From NCBI GenBank assembly GCA_951813625.1, contig CATOTS010000015.1, positions 54,931 through 118,930 on the forward strand: DNA of 64,000 nt, given 5' to 3'. The stretch comes from an uncultured Caldilineaceae bacterium (GTDB lineage Bacteria > Chloroflexota > Anaerolineae > Caldilineales > Caldilineaceae). Positions 35,215 through 43,611 of the stretch are shown here, one piece after another. The position numbers and the translations under genes were made by a program. Position 1 is the first letter of the stretch. Each line of letters starts with the position of its first letter. Below the pieces are notes generated by a model, which was not told the origin of the DNA, ran no database searches, and worked only from the letters and a program-made list of their open reading frames with translations.

Positions 35215-35625
35215 AGTTGCCAGGAACTGCAGGGGCCGGGGGGCAGGGGTTGGGGTTGGGGGGCAGGAGCTGCCGGGTGCGGTGCCTGGCGGTCGAGCGC
35301 GCGAACGGCGGGGGACGCGCATACACGGCCGTTTAGGCGCGCGGCGCGTTGGGGACTCGCTGGAATCGCGCAGGCACGGTGGCGGGGCGACGGGCGGCCG
35401 GTTACGCAGGGCTACATTAGAACCCACACCTGGCGTGTGGAGGGGTGTCAGGGGGGCGTTGCGGGGGGAGTCCCCCCGCACAAGGGAGGGCCGCAGGCCC
35501 GACCGTCCAAAGGGATGCAGGAAAGCGATTTCCCCTCTGCCAGAGATTGGACATTGCGCCGGCCATGACTCCTTTGCAATCCTAGGAATGGGAATTTGGG
35601 CCCCAATTGTGGACTGCACTTGGGG
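35215..35625 (+). repeat. Second repeat family, copy near serS
   Basis: It contains the roughly 270-bp unit (GGAACTGCAGGGG ... GGTCGAGCGCGCGAACGGC ... GGGTGTCAGGGGGGCG), then the hairpin core at 35461-35479, then GACCGTCCAAAGGGATGCAGG and the right end TGTGGACTGCACTTGG. Its left inverted end is not clear, so this copy may be truncated. It lies just downstream of the serS stop and may contribute hairpins to the 3' end of that transcript. Confidence 0.6.
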
Positions 35626-35638
35626 CTGCGGGCACGGC

Positions 35639-36940
35639 CTAGGGCCCGGCCGCGCCCGGCGGCAATATCTCCAGATCCCCGCCGAGGAGCGGGCTCAAGA
35701 CCTCGGGCAGGAGGACGCTGCCATCGGCGCGCTGGTTGTTTTCCAGCAGGGCAATGATAACTCGCGGCAGCGCCAACGCGGAACCGTTGAGCGTGTAAAC
35801 GAACTCGGGCCGGGCGCCAGCGCGCGGCCGGTAGCGAATATTTGCACGGCGCGCCTGAAAATCTCTGAAGAGGGAGCAGGAGCTGACCTCCAGCCATTCC
35901 TGGCATCCGGCGGCCCACACTTCCAGGTCATACTTTATCGACGCCACGAACGAGAGGTCCCCGGTGGCGATGGCAACGCGACGGTAGGGAAGATCGAGCC
36001 GCTGCAGGAGTACCTCTGCCGCCTGCGTGAGCGATTCGAGTTCGTCGCGGCCGGTCGAAGGCTCGACAAACTTGACCATTTCAACCTTTTGAAACTGGTG
36101 CACGCGCTTGATGCCGCGCACATCCTGGCCTGCCGACATCTTTTCGCGGCGGAAGCAGGGCGTTGAGGCGACATAATAGAGCGGCAGCGCGCCCGGCTCC
36201 AGAATCTCGTCTCGATGCAGGTTGGTGACCGACACCTCCGCCGTTGGGATGAACCAGTAGTCCTCTTCGGCATCGCGGTAGAGGTTGTCGCCGAATTTGG
36301 GTAGGTTGCCGGTGCCCTCCATGGCATGGCCTCGCACCATCAGCGGCGGATAGAGTTCGGTGTAGCCGTGCTCGTTGACGTGCACATCCAGAAACCAGTT
36401 CGAAAGGACCCGTTGCAGGCGCGCCCCGGCGCCCTTAAGGAAGTAGAAGCGGCTGCCTGAAGCAGCGACGCCGCGCTCGAAATCGATGATGTCCAACTGC
36501 GGCCCCAAGTCCCAGTGGGCTTGCGGCGAAAAGTCGAATTGGGGCAGCTCGCCCCACTGGGAGAGAACGACGTTGCCCTCTTCGTCGGGCGCGACGGGCA
36601 CGTCCGAATCGGGCGGATTGGGAATGCGCATCATAGCGTCGCGGAACTCGGTCTCGACGCTGCGCAGCTGTTCATCGAGCTGCGCGATTTCGGCGCCGAT
36701 GTCGCTCATTCTCTGTTTGAGCGTGTTGGCCTCGTCCACCTTCTTCTCGCGGAAGAGTGCGCCGATCTGCTTGGAGCCGGTGTTGCGTTCTTCTCGCAGC
36801 CCTTCGCTCCGTTGCAGGAGCTCACGCCGTCTTTCGTCCAACTCCAGGGCCAGCTCCCAGGGCGCCTCCTGATCGTTCAGCTTCACCATGGCCTCGGCCA
36901 GGGCTTGCCGGTTCTCTCGCATCCATCGAATGTCAAGCAT
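35639..36940 (-). CDS. serS: Seryl-tRNA synthetase
   Basis: A 433-residue class II synthetase of normal length that charges tRNA-Ser. Residues 28-100 are the long antiparallel coiled coil that holds the tRNA long arm (ELDERRRELLQRSEGLREE). Motif 2 is CFRREKMSAGQDVRGIKRVH, followed by QFQKVEMVKF; the motif 2-3 region has EVSSCSLFRDFQARRANIRY. Motif 3 lies near the C-terminus (LNGSALALPRVIIALLENNQ). The gene is preceded by a T-box leader, so it is probably induced by uncharged tRNA-Ser. It ends with TAG, showing that TAG is a working stop codon in this genome. Confidence 0.97.
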   Translation of the reverse strand: MLDIRWMRENRQALAEAMVKLNDQEAPWELALELDERRRELLQRSEGLREERNTGSKQIGALFREKKVDEANTLKQRMSDIGAEIAQLDEQLRSVETEFRDAMMRIPNPPDSDVPVAPDEEGNVVLSQWGELPQFDFSPQAHWDLGPQLDIIDFERGVAASGSRFYFLKGAGARLQRVLSNWFLDVHVNEHGYTELYPPLMVRGHAMEGTGNLPKFGDNLYRDAEEDYWFIPTAEVSVTNLHRDEILEPGALPLYYVASTPCFRREKMSAGQDVRGIKRVHQFQKVEMVKFVEPSTGRDELESLTQAAEVLLQRLDLPYRRVAIATGDLSFVASIKYDLEVWAAGCQEWLEVSSCSLFRDFQARRANIRYRPRAGARPEFVYTLNGSALALPRVIIALLENNQRADGSVLLPEVLSPLLGGDLEILPPGAAGP

Positions 36941-36994
36941 TTCGTGCTCCTGCTGGGTTAGGGCGCCGCGGCGTAGACGGGCACTGGTCGGGAC

Positions 36995-37235
36995 AAAGAA
37001 ATCCCCTCGCCTGTTCAGGACGAGAGGACCCGTGGTACCACCTGAATTCGCAGATGCCCCGCTTCCGATACAGACGGGATAGGCATCTACCTCAATGCGC
37101 CTGTAACGGGGCGGCCCGTCCGGCCATTTCCTGCCGAAAGCCTATGGGGCGCTGAACCGCTTGCCGCCTGTTGCCTCGCAGCGGCCGGCAACTCTCTGAA
37201 AGAGCGGGCTGACGGACCTGGTCCCCAGTCGCGGC
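36995..37235 (-). promoter_or_regulatory. T-box riboswitch controlling serS
   Basis: Read leftward from about 37235: GACTGGGGACCAG in stem I, CAGAGAG near 37183 (a common T-box element), then the antiterminator sequence CAGGTGGTACCACGGG at 37028-37043 containing the TGG-ACC bulge that pairs with the tRNA acceptor end. A terminator hairpin follows (CCTCTCG / CGAGGGG, 37003-37027) with ATTTCTTT after it. Uncharged tRNA-Ser should stabilise the antiterminator and allow serS transcription. I did not fix the specifier codon. Confidence 0.85.
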
Positions 37236-37283
37236 TATTCTGATCACATGTGCAGGCAAAAATATCACAGCGCTGGCAGGCTG

Positions 37284-38297
37284 TCAATTCTCAATGAGAG
37301 CGAGATTTGCCAGATCGACCAGTTGAAACAGTGCCAGGGGACCGGCGCTGCGGAAGCAGAACTCCGCCGGCACGGGCAGGTGGGAGGCAAGCCATTCGAC
37401 GACGGAATCGGGCATTGCCGCCTCGTATTCGAGGCGGACGACCGGCGAGGCAAGCTGCTGGTGGCGCTGCCCGCGGCTCTGGGCCTGCAGCTCGTCACCC
37501 GACCGCGCCCTGTTTGACGCCCGCAGCACGCGAAACAGAAATGCGCTCTCGATCCGCATGCCTGGAAATAGTTCGTCAAGAAACCCCGCGACCGCGTCTT
37601 CGCCCCAGATGTAGAGCCGCTCTTCGGCATCCGAAGGCACTTCTATAAAACGGGACATGAGCGGCGGCACCTTTATGCGGGCGTATGAGAGCGGTCCGAA
37701 TCTGAAGTCAGGGCTGCTGAGATGGACGAGGATGTTGATACTGTGGGAGCTGATGAACGGGAACGGATGCCCCGGGTCAACCGCCAACGGTGTCAGCATT
37801 GGGTAGAGCTGCTGGCGAAAGAAGTGGCGCACGTGGCTTCGCTGGGGCGATTCCAGCGAGTTGGAATCACCGATAAGAATGCCGAACTGCCGTTTCATCT
37901 CTGGGAGAAGAGTCTGGTCAAGTTCGACAAGAGCTTGCTCCAGCAGACGGTCCAGTTGAAGCGTTGTCTCCTGCCGGCTGGAGTCGGCCAGGTCTGGCGC
38001 CTGTTCGGCGAAATAGTGGTCCAGGACCGAGGCGAACAGTCCCAGGATCCGCACACGTTCGAGCAGTGGGCAGTTCAGGCTGCGGCTCTCGTCCAGGAGG
38101 TAGGCAGCTTCGACGAGCGGCGCCGGCTGACTGCTGGCGTGGAGCCGCTTCTTGAGCCCGATGGCCAGACTCTTGGCGCGGACGATGGCATCATCGTCGA
38201 TGGGGGCCGCGAACGCGGGCAGGGAAGCTTCGTATCCGGCGGCAGCGAACGGCCGCTCGCGGGCTGGCCGGCGCCCTTCAATCAGGTCTTGCGTCAT
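37284..38297 (-). CDS. Half-length polyphosphate-kinase-like protein
   Basis: A 337-residue protein matching the N-terminal helical and middle (head) domains of polyphosphate kinase 1. LLERVRILGLFASVLDHYFAEQ corresponds to the PPK1 segment with SNLDEFF. FFRQQLYPMLTPLAVDPGHP and FISSHSINILVHL are the PPK1 LTPLAVDPxHPFP signature. The two catalytic C-terminal domains with the phosphorylated histidine are absent; normal PPK1 is about 700 residues. The downstream DNA is the T-box leader, so no remnant of the missing half remains. It may be a dead fragment or a polyphosphate-binding regulator; a CHAD-domain gene in the same run fits the second idea. Confidence 0.75.
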   Translation of the reverse strand: MTQDLIEGRRPARERPFAAAGYEASLPAFAAPIDDDAIVRAKSLAIGLKKRLHASSQPAPLVEAAYLLDESRSLNCPLLERVRILGLFASVLDHYFAEQAPDLADSSRQETTLQLDRLLEQALVELDQTLLPEMKRQFGILIGDSNSLESPQRSHVRHFFRQQLYPMLTPLAVDPGHPFPFISSHSINILVHLSSPDFRFGPLSYARIKVPPLMSRFIEVPSDAEERLYIWGEDAVAGFLDELFPGMRIESAFLFRVLRASNRARSGDELQAQSRGQRHQQLASPVVRLEYEAAMPDSVVEWLASHLPVPAEFCFRSAGPLALFQLVDLANLALIEN

Positions 38298-38306
38298 CGA
38301 TAACTC

Positions 38307-39071
38307 TCAGCGTTCGCTGGCAACAAAATCAATGTGAATTGTGAACTCGTCCTGGACGGTGAGGGTGTTGGCGAAGTTGGGGGGATCGAAGCCCAAGTCC
38401 GTCATTCGCAGGCGCGTCTCCATGCTGCCTTCGATCGCGCCGTCCTGCAGCCTGGCGCTGACATCCCAGACGGCCGTCAGCGCGGCTCCGCGCAGGTTCA
38501 GTTCGCCTTCCAGCTGAAAGCGCGCCGTGTCCCCCTCCTGGTAGCCCTGCGGCGCATCGCGGATCTCCTCGGCGACGAAAAGAGCCAGCGGGAATCTGTC
38601 CGACTCAAGCGCATTCTCCCGGATCCAGCCGTCGCGCAACTTCTGGTCGGTCTGCAGCGTAGGCAGGTAGACCGCGAACCGGTTCGGCCCGACAGCCGCG
38701 CCCGACAGATCGAGCTGAATCATGCCGGCCACATCTTGCGTTTCGCCGGCAACTTTGTATTTGCCGACGTCCAGCCCGTATTTGCGCGTCGCGCCGGCAA
38801 AAAACTCTTCATCGACAATATAGGCCGCCTTGGACAGGGAAGGGTCAATCTGGAAGGTTCGCAGCCCACCGCCCTCGCTCAGTTCAACTGGCGGCAGTTC
38901 GCTGAAGGCGGCAGCCGCCTCGTCCGAGAGCGTCCCATCCGGCGGGGCGCCCACCTGTCCGGATGACGGTTCCGGCTGCCCGCCCTCCGTCGCCGAGCCA
39001 TCGCGGCTGCCGCAGCCGGCCGCGATCAGCCCTACGATGAGAAGTGAAGCGATCAGATTTCGAGAACGCAT
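38307..39071 (-). CDS. YceI-family lipoprotein
   Basis: A 254-residue exported protein. Residues 5-20 (NLIASLLIVGLIAAGC) are a lipoprotein signal with lipobox. A Ser/Gly/Glu-rich linker runs to about 60. A YceI-like lipocalin fold follows, beginning GLRTFQIDPSLSKAAY and containing GTVQLD-like AGMIQLDLSG, SDRFPLALFVAEEI and the family's closing FANTLTVQDEFTIHIDFVA. YceI proteins bind polyisoprenoid-type lipids. It lies 10 bp from the PPK-like start downstream and 71 bp from the sulfatase gene upstream, probably in one operon. Confidence 0.88.
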   Translation of the reverse strand: MRSRNLIASLLIVGLIAAGCGSRDGSATEGGQPEPSSGQVGAPPDGTLSDEAAAAFSELPPVELSEGGGLRTFQIDPSLSKAAYIVDEEFFAGATRKYGLDVGKYKVAGETQDVAGMIQLDLSGAAVGPNRFAVYLPTLQTDQKLRDGWIRENALESDRFPLALFVAEEIRDAPQGYQEGDTARFQLEGELNLRGAALTAVWDVSARLQDGAIEGSMETRLRMTDLGFDPPNFANTLTVQDEFTIHIDFVASER

Positions 39072-39142
39072 ACAGTGAGGTCGCTTTCGCTTAAGTGTGC
39101 CGGTTCGACCGGCGCCGCTCCGGTGTGGCGTAGACGAAGGCT

Positions 39143-41023
39143 TCAGGGTGCAAGCGCAGGCGGCGGCGGAAGTTCATCCTCAAAGCGCACGCCTTCCGGC
39201 AGATAGGGTGGCAGCGCACTTCCGTCTCCGAATGTTGCCAGCAACTGTCGAACGAAGAGCGAATAGAAGCCTTCGTGACGGAAGGAGGGCTCAAGCTCCC
39301 ACACAGCCAACCCTTCCTCGAACCCATATTCACCAAATGATGCAACAAAACTGTCGTTCTTGGCAATGATGTGCAGCGGCGTGTCCCAGCCGTCTTCGCC
39401 GCGCGAGACGCGCGGCGGTTGGTGGTCTCCAACCAGCACGAAGATCGCCTCCTCGTCCGGTTCGCTCAGTATGAACCCGGTCAGCATCTCCAACTGGTAC
39501 GCGACTGCGTTCCAGTAGTTCTGGCGCCGCTCGCTGTGCTCGATCAGCTCGGACGAAGCGGGGGGCGGCTGGCCGGGGACGTTCAAGCTGCGCCAGTCGT
39601 CGACGAGAGGCGGCAGCGGCGTCCAGGGGTAGTGCGAATTCTGCGTGATCGTGAAAAACAGGTAGGGCCCGTCGCTTTCCTGGCGCATCGTCTCGCGCGC
39701 GAACTGCAGCGAATATTGGTCCGGCGGCGCCGGGCCCCAGCCGTACTCAGGCCCGCCGAAATTCAGGTCTTCGTAGAGCAGCCAACGGTCCACGCCGAAG
39801 AAGTCAACGTACTTTCTCCACGCCGATTTCGGCAGCCCCATCGAAAGGGCGGTCAATCTGTAGTAGCGGTAGCCCTGCCCTTTGAGGAACCGACCCAGGT
39901 CCGGGTACTCCTCCAATTGGTACTTGTCGACCAGCGCATAGTATTGCGGGTCTGAGCCGACGTGCAGACCGAACAGCGCGCTCGTGTAGGACATCCAGGA
40001 GCCGCCTCCCCAAGTCGGCGCCAGGCTGCGCGTCGACGCCGCGTGCCAGCCGGCGTCGGCCAGCCTCTTGTCCAGCCGCTCCATCAGCTCCCGGTAACGG
40101 ACGCGCCAATCGTTTCGCTTGTAGAGAACGCTGCCGTAAGATTCGACGAATATGATGTAGATCGGCGGCCGCTCTTCGAGGCTGTAGCGGCCATAATCGT
40201 AGACGAGGCGCACTTGCGCGCTGTCGAACCGTTTCACATTTGCGTAGACGCGGCGGGACTCGGACAGATTGTGGCCCAGTTTGGCAACCAGGCTGCTGAA
40301 CACCATGCCCGGCCGGCGCGTATTCTGGCGATAGAAGACCGCCTGCCCGACGACAAGAATTGCAAGCAGGCCCAGGACCAGGCGCGATGGAAGCGATGGC
40401 CCGGTATGCGGCAGCGCCAGCCGCGCCAGGCGTGCGACAGCGAAGGCGCCGGCTGCGATCAGCAGGACAATGCCGGCCAGGAATGCGGAAGTCCCCGGGG
40501 CGTTTTGCAGAAAGAAGGAAAATCCTTCGGTCGCCATTCGGAACTGGCTGTAAAAGACGGGCTCGAGGTTGAAGAACGTGAGCGACGCGCCCTCATAGAG
40601 ATAGTAGGCAAAGACGACAAGATATGCGGCGACGAATGCGTAGCGAAGGGCGGGCCTGCGCAGGGCAGGAAGCAATGTCCACAGGGCGATGGCGAGCAGG
40701 AGTTCGGAGTTGAAGTGCAGCAGATCCGGTCCGCGGCGCCAGAGAAAGAGCTGACGCAAAACCTGGTCGACGGAGCGTCCTTGGAGCTGGACCGCCGGCA
40801 GGAAGGCGCCACCTTCCCGGTCCATCAGGACGACTGGAAGAAAGATCAGTGCATGGAGGAGAACAAACACGGCCCAAAAGCTGAAATCGGGATGGACCCG
40901 GTTCCCCAATTTCGTCACAGGACCAAGCCGGACTGGGTCTGACCGCTTTGCGGGCGAGAGGCGTACCTTGTCCGTGGAATTGTCTCGGACCAGGGCGTTG
41001 AAAACGCGGATCAGCGGGCGCAT
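39143..41023 (-). CDS. LTA-synthase-like membrane sulfatase/phosphoglycerol transferase
   Basis: A 626-residue membrane protein. About five membrane segments lie between residues 45 and 235 (FWAVFVLLHALIFLPVVLM, LLLAIALWTLLPALRR, YAFVAAYLVVFAYYLY, FLAGIVLLIAAGAFAVARL, LVLGLLAILVVGQAVFY). The C-terminal domain is sulfatase-like: IYIIFVESYGS carries the first metal site, TWGGGSWMSYTS the probable Ser/Thr nucleophile (Thr in LtaS), and FVLVGDHQPP the metal-binding DH pair. Family members transfer phosphoglycerol or phosphoethanolamine onto envelope polymers; the acceptor here is unknown. It ends with a proline-rich tail. An upstream methionine choice remains uncertain. Confidence 0.85.
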   Translation of the reverse strand: MRPLIRVFNALVRDNSTDKVRLSPAKRSDPVRLGPVTKLGNRVHPDFSFWAVFVLLHALIFLPVVLMDREGGAFLPAVQLQGRSVDQVLRQLFLWRRGPDLLHFNSELLLAIALWTLLPALRRPALRYAFVAAYLVVFAYYLYEGASLTFFNLEPVFYSQFRMATEGFSFFLQNAPGTSAFLAGIVLLIAAGAFAVARLARLALPHTGPSLPSRLVLGLLAILVVGQAVFYRQNTRRPGMVFSSLVAKLGHNLSESRRVYANVKRFDSAQVRLVYDYGRYSLEERPPIYIIFVESYGSVLYKRNDWRVRYRELMERLDKRLADAGWHAASTRSLAPTWGGGSWMSYTSALFGLHVGSDPQYYALVDKYQLEEYPDLGRFLKGQGYRYYRLTALSMGLPKSAWRKYVDFFGVDRWLLYEDLNFGGPEYGWGPAPPDQYSLQFARETMRQESDGPYLFFTITQNSHYPWTPLPPLVDDWRSLNVPGQPPPASSELIEHSERRQNYWNAVAYQLEMLTGFILSEPDEEAIFVLVGDHQPPRVSRGEDGWDTPLHIIAKNDSFVASFGEYGFEEGLAVWELEPSFRHEGFYSLFVRQLLATFGDGSALPPYLPEGVRFEDELPPPPALAP

Positions 41024-41029
41024 TCCCGG

Positions 41030-41653
41030 TCAGATTTGCTCAGGCCGCTCGGACCAGGAGAGCGGCAGGAGACCGCTTGCGGCCGCCTGTTCGACGATCT
41101 CGGCAACAACGTCGCCCAACGCATGCGAGCCTTGCCCGACCGGGGTCATGCGGTCTTCCACCTGCGCTCGCGTGACACGATTCTCGCACCAGGTGATTCC
41201 GCCGGTGTGGTAGTTGTGGAAGAAGGGCATGAGCCTGTCGAGCGCGAGGGCGAAGCGGGCTTCGGGCGTCTCGAGGGCTTCATATTCCTCCCACAGCGCG
41301 GTCATCTCCGCGGCCTGGTCGGGTGGCAGCAGGCCGAATATGCGGATGGCAGCCGTCCGCTCGCGGTCGATCTTGCCTTCGTGGCTGTCGTCGTCGTAGG
41401 CGTAGGTGTCGCCGGCGTCAATCTCTACGATATCGTGGATCAGCAGCAGCTTGAGTGTATGCAGCAGATCGACCGACTCGTTGGCATGTTCGGCCAGCAC
41501 GAGCGCCATCATCGCCAGATGCCAGGAGTGCTCGGCGGAGTTCTCTCTGCGCTTGCTCTCGAGCAGGAGCGAACGGCGCAGGACGCCCTTCAAGCGGTCG
41601 ATTTCGAGAATGAACTGCAATTGCTGCGCGAGTCTTTCGCTTTCCATTGTCAT
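41030..41653 (-). CDS. HD-domain hydrolase (YfbR/HDDC2-like 5'-nucleotidase)
   Basis: A 207-residue protein. The HD-domain ligands are visible: SAEHSWHLAMMAL at about 39-51, LLIHDIVEIDAGDTYAYD at about 70-87 and ALALDRLMPFFHNY at about 136-149. The family dephosphorylates deoxynucleoside monophosphates. The start overlaps the CHAD stop by four bases (41650-41653), and the sulfatase start lies six bases after the stop, so the three genes are tightly coupled. Confidence 0.88.
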   Translation of the reverse strand: MTMESERLAQQLQFILEIDRLKGVLRRSLLLESKRRENSAEHSWHLAMMALVLAEHANESVDLLHTLKLLLIHDIVEIDAGDTYAYDDDSHEGKIDRERTAAIRIFGLLPPDQAAEMTALWEEYEALETPEARFALALDRLMPFFHNYHTGGITWCENRVTRAQVEDRMTPVGQGSHALGDVVAEIVEQAAASGLLPLSWSERPEQI

Positions 41654-42588
41654 GATTTCGGCAGGCTGAAGTCGGCGGTTGGAAGGCTCGCCCGGCGATA
41701 GGCGCGCCAGTAGCTTGCGATACGCCCGGCGAACCGGGCCGGCCTTTCGTGGTAGATGCGGGCAGCCTGCAGAGCGGCTGTCCGCCGAATGTGGCTGCGC
41801 TCGCGGGCTACAAAGGTGTCGAACAGCTCGGCAAATTCCCCGCTTTCCGCAGCTAATTCACGTACGCATTCCGACTCTTGCAACATCGCCAGGTCGTGTT
41901 CGTCGCCCAGCCGGTCGGCGAGCCGGTCGCATTCGCGCGCCAGGGCGCCGACCGGGCCCGGCCAGACAGGCCTCAGAATTTGAGTGTGGTACCAGAGATA
42001 TTTGACCCGCTTGCGGAAGGCATGGAAATTTTGAGTCGTGGGCCGCTTGGAGGCAACTCTCAGTTCGGCGCGTCCGCGGGCGTAAGTTCTCTGCAGGCCG
42101 GGCGCAAAAGGAGCGAACCCGTTTGTGCGTAACTTCCAGAAATCGACGCGGGATCTTGCCTCATGCAGCGAATCCACAATTGCCGCCAGTTGCTGCGGCT
42201 CGCGGGCAAAATTGCTCAAGAGCGTCCTGTGAACCTTTTCCAGGCCGTGGCCCAGCCGGGTGAAGGAGCTGCCGGTCATGCGCGCGCCGTAGCGCCCCTG
42301 CAGCTTCTCGAGGGTCTCGATATGGACAGCGCTTTCGCGCACAGGCGATAAGATGCGGCCCTGGTCGCGGAAGAAGGTGTTTTCGCGGCGGTAGGTCTTG
42401 CCGGGCAACGCGCCGCGCGCCAAGCGCAGGACCGCGCGTATGCGCTTGAAGTGTTTACGCGCTTCGTGGATTTCTTCGTTCAGGTCGTTGCCGCGCCCGA
42501 GCTGAGTGACGGCGCCGTCTATTTGTTCGTGAACGATACGGCGCAGCGAAACGTCGGGCGATTCATCCGGGGAGAGCGAAAAATTCAT
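41650..42588 (-). CDS. CHAD-domain protein
   Basis: A 312-residue helical, highly basic protein. The CHAD hallmark IHEARKHFKRIRAVLRL lies at about 40-56. A second helical half has HAFRKRVKYLWYHTQIL, and the conserved RLADRLGDEHDLAML follows. CHAD domains bind inorganic polyphosphate through conserved His, Arg and Lys residues. Here it is in a run with a half-length PPK-like gene, so both may act on polyphosphate. It is the first gene of the CHAD-HD-sulfatase-YceI-PPK-like run. Confidence 0.9.
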   Translation of the reverse strand: MNFSLSPDESPDVSLRRIVHEQIDGAVTQLGRGNDLNEEIHEARKHFKRIRAVLRLARGALPGKTYRRENTFFRDQGRILSPVRESAVHIETLEKLQGRYGARMTGSSFTRLGHGLEKVHRTLLSNFAREPQQLAAIVDSLHEARSRVDFWKLRTNGFAPFAPGLQRTYARGRAELRVASKRPTTQNFHAFRKRVKYLWYHTQILRPVWPGPVGALARECDRLADRLGDEHDLAMLQESECVRELAAESGEFAELFDTFVARERSHIRRTAALQAARIYHERPARFAGRIASYWRAYRRASLPTADFSLPKS

Positions 42589-42627
42589 TGGGCGCTGCGA
42601 GTCAAACGTTTCTTCAAAATGCTTGTC

Positions 42628-43566
42628 CTAACCTTTTGATGCGGCCCTGCCCAGCTTGGTGAAGAGATCGCGAAAGATGCCGTCCCGGTCGACGTAACGG
42701 GCGCAAGCGATCCTGTGCCGCGTCTCGTCGAAGGCCCATGTCATCTGGTCGGTCAGACGCGGCGCGCTTACCCGTTCCATCTGCGCCCACTGCGGATTTA
42801 CGAGCCAGCCGATCGGCGCAATGTCCCAGACCTGTTTGGAGTAGGCGAACTGGTCTTCGTGGTAGTCGCGATAGATCTCATAGAGATAGTCGCCGATCGC
42901 GCCCCGGCCTTTCACGTGAGCGGCGATTTCGGGCAGGGTTGTGTGCAGGTGGGAGACGACGCCCATGCAGGGGAAGCGAACGAGAGGAACGCCGCAATCG
43001 AGGACGACGCTGCTGGCAGCGGGGTCCTGGTACAGGTTGAATTCGCGCGTGTCGGGCCAGTGGCGCGCGTGGCCGCCCAGCCACACAACCACGATGCGCT
43101 CGCGGATGGCCGGCTCCAGCAGGAGCGCAGAGGCGACGTTTGTGATCGCGCCGATGGCGACGACGTAGAGCGGGTCGTCCAACGGTGAGGCCAGCGCCTT
43201 AGCGATCAGGTCGGCGGTGCTGTCGCTTTCGACCGGACTTTCGGTGTCTGGCATCCAGGCCGCGGCGCCGCGCTTGACGAATCCGGTCTGGGGAAGGTCA
43301 AGGAATGACAGGCGGGCCAGGAGGCGGTGAATCTCCGCGTAGCTCCTCTCCATTCCGTCGCCGGGTCCGGCGGAGCGGCTGTTGTGGAACGGCGCCGCGT
43401 ACAGGGCCTCGACCCGCAGCCTTGCCGGTGAGAGCAACGAGTAAACGACGGCGAACTGGTCGTCGATCTCGTTGTAGGCATCGGTATCCAGCACCATGCG
43501 CACCGGCGCGGCGGGCGCGTTCAGGCGGTCTTCAAGGATTTCCCGATCAAGGGGAGTGGATTTCAT
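42628..43566 (-). CDS. Inosine/uridine-preferring nucleoside hydrolase
   Basis: A 312-residue enzyme of the nucleoside hydrolase family, which hydrolyses the N-glycosidic bond of ribonucleosides using Ca2+. The metal-binding start VLDTDAYNEIDDQF at residues 25-38 gives the DxDxxxxDD cluster. VVAIGAITNVASALL is at about 137-151, and the C-terminal part has the usual Asp-containing loop (ARYVDRDGIF). The substrate base is not predictable. The gene lies 45 bp upstream-to-downstream of mannonate dehydratase, in a catabolic group. Confidence 0.87.
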   Translation of the reverse strand: MKSTPLDREILEDRLNAPAAPVRMVLDTDAYNEIDDQFAVVYSLLSPARLRVEALYAAPFHNSRSAGPGDGMERSYAEIHRLLARLSFLDLPQTGFVKRGAAAWMPDTESPVESDSTADLIAKALASPLDDPLYVVAIGAITNVASALLLEPAIRERIVVVWLGGHARHWPDTREFNLYQDPAASSVVLDCGVPLVRFPCMGVVSHLHTTLPEIAAHVKGRGAIGDYLYEIYRDYHEDQFAYSKQVWDIAPIGWLVNPQWAQMERVSAPRLTDQMTWAFDETRHRIACARYVDRDGIFRDLFTKLGRAASKG

Positions 43567-43611
43567 GGATCAGTTCCGGGGCGTGCAGACGAGGGAAATG
43601 GCATCCATTTT

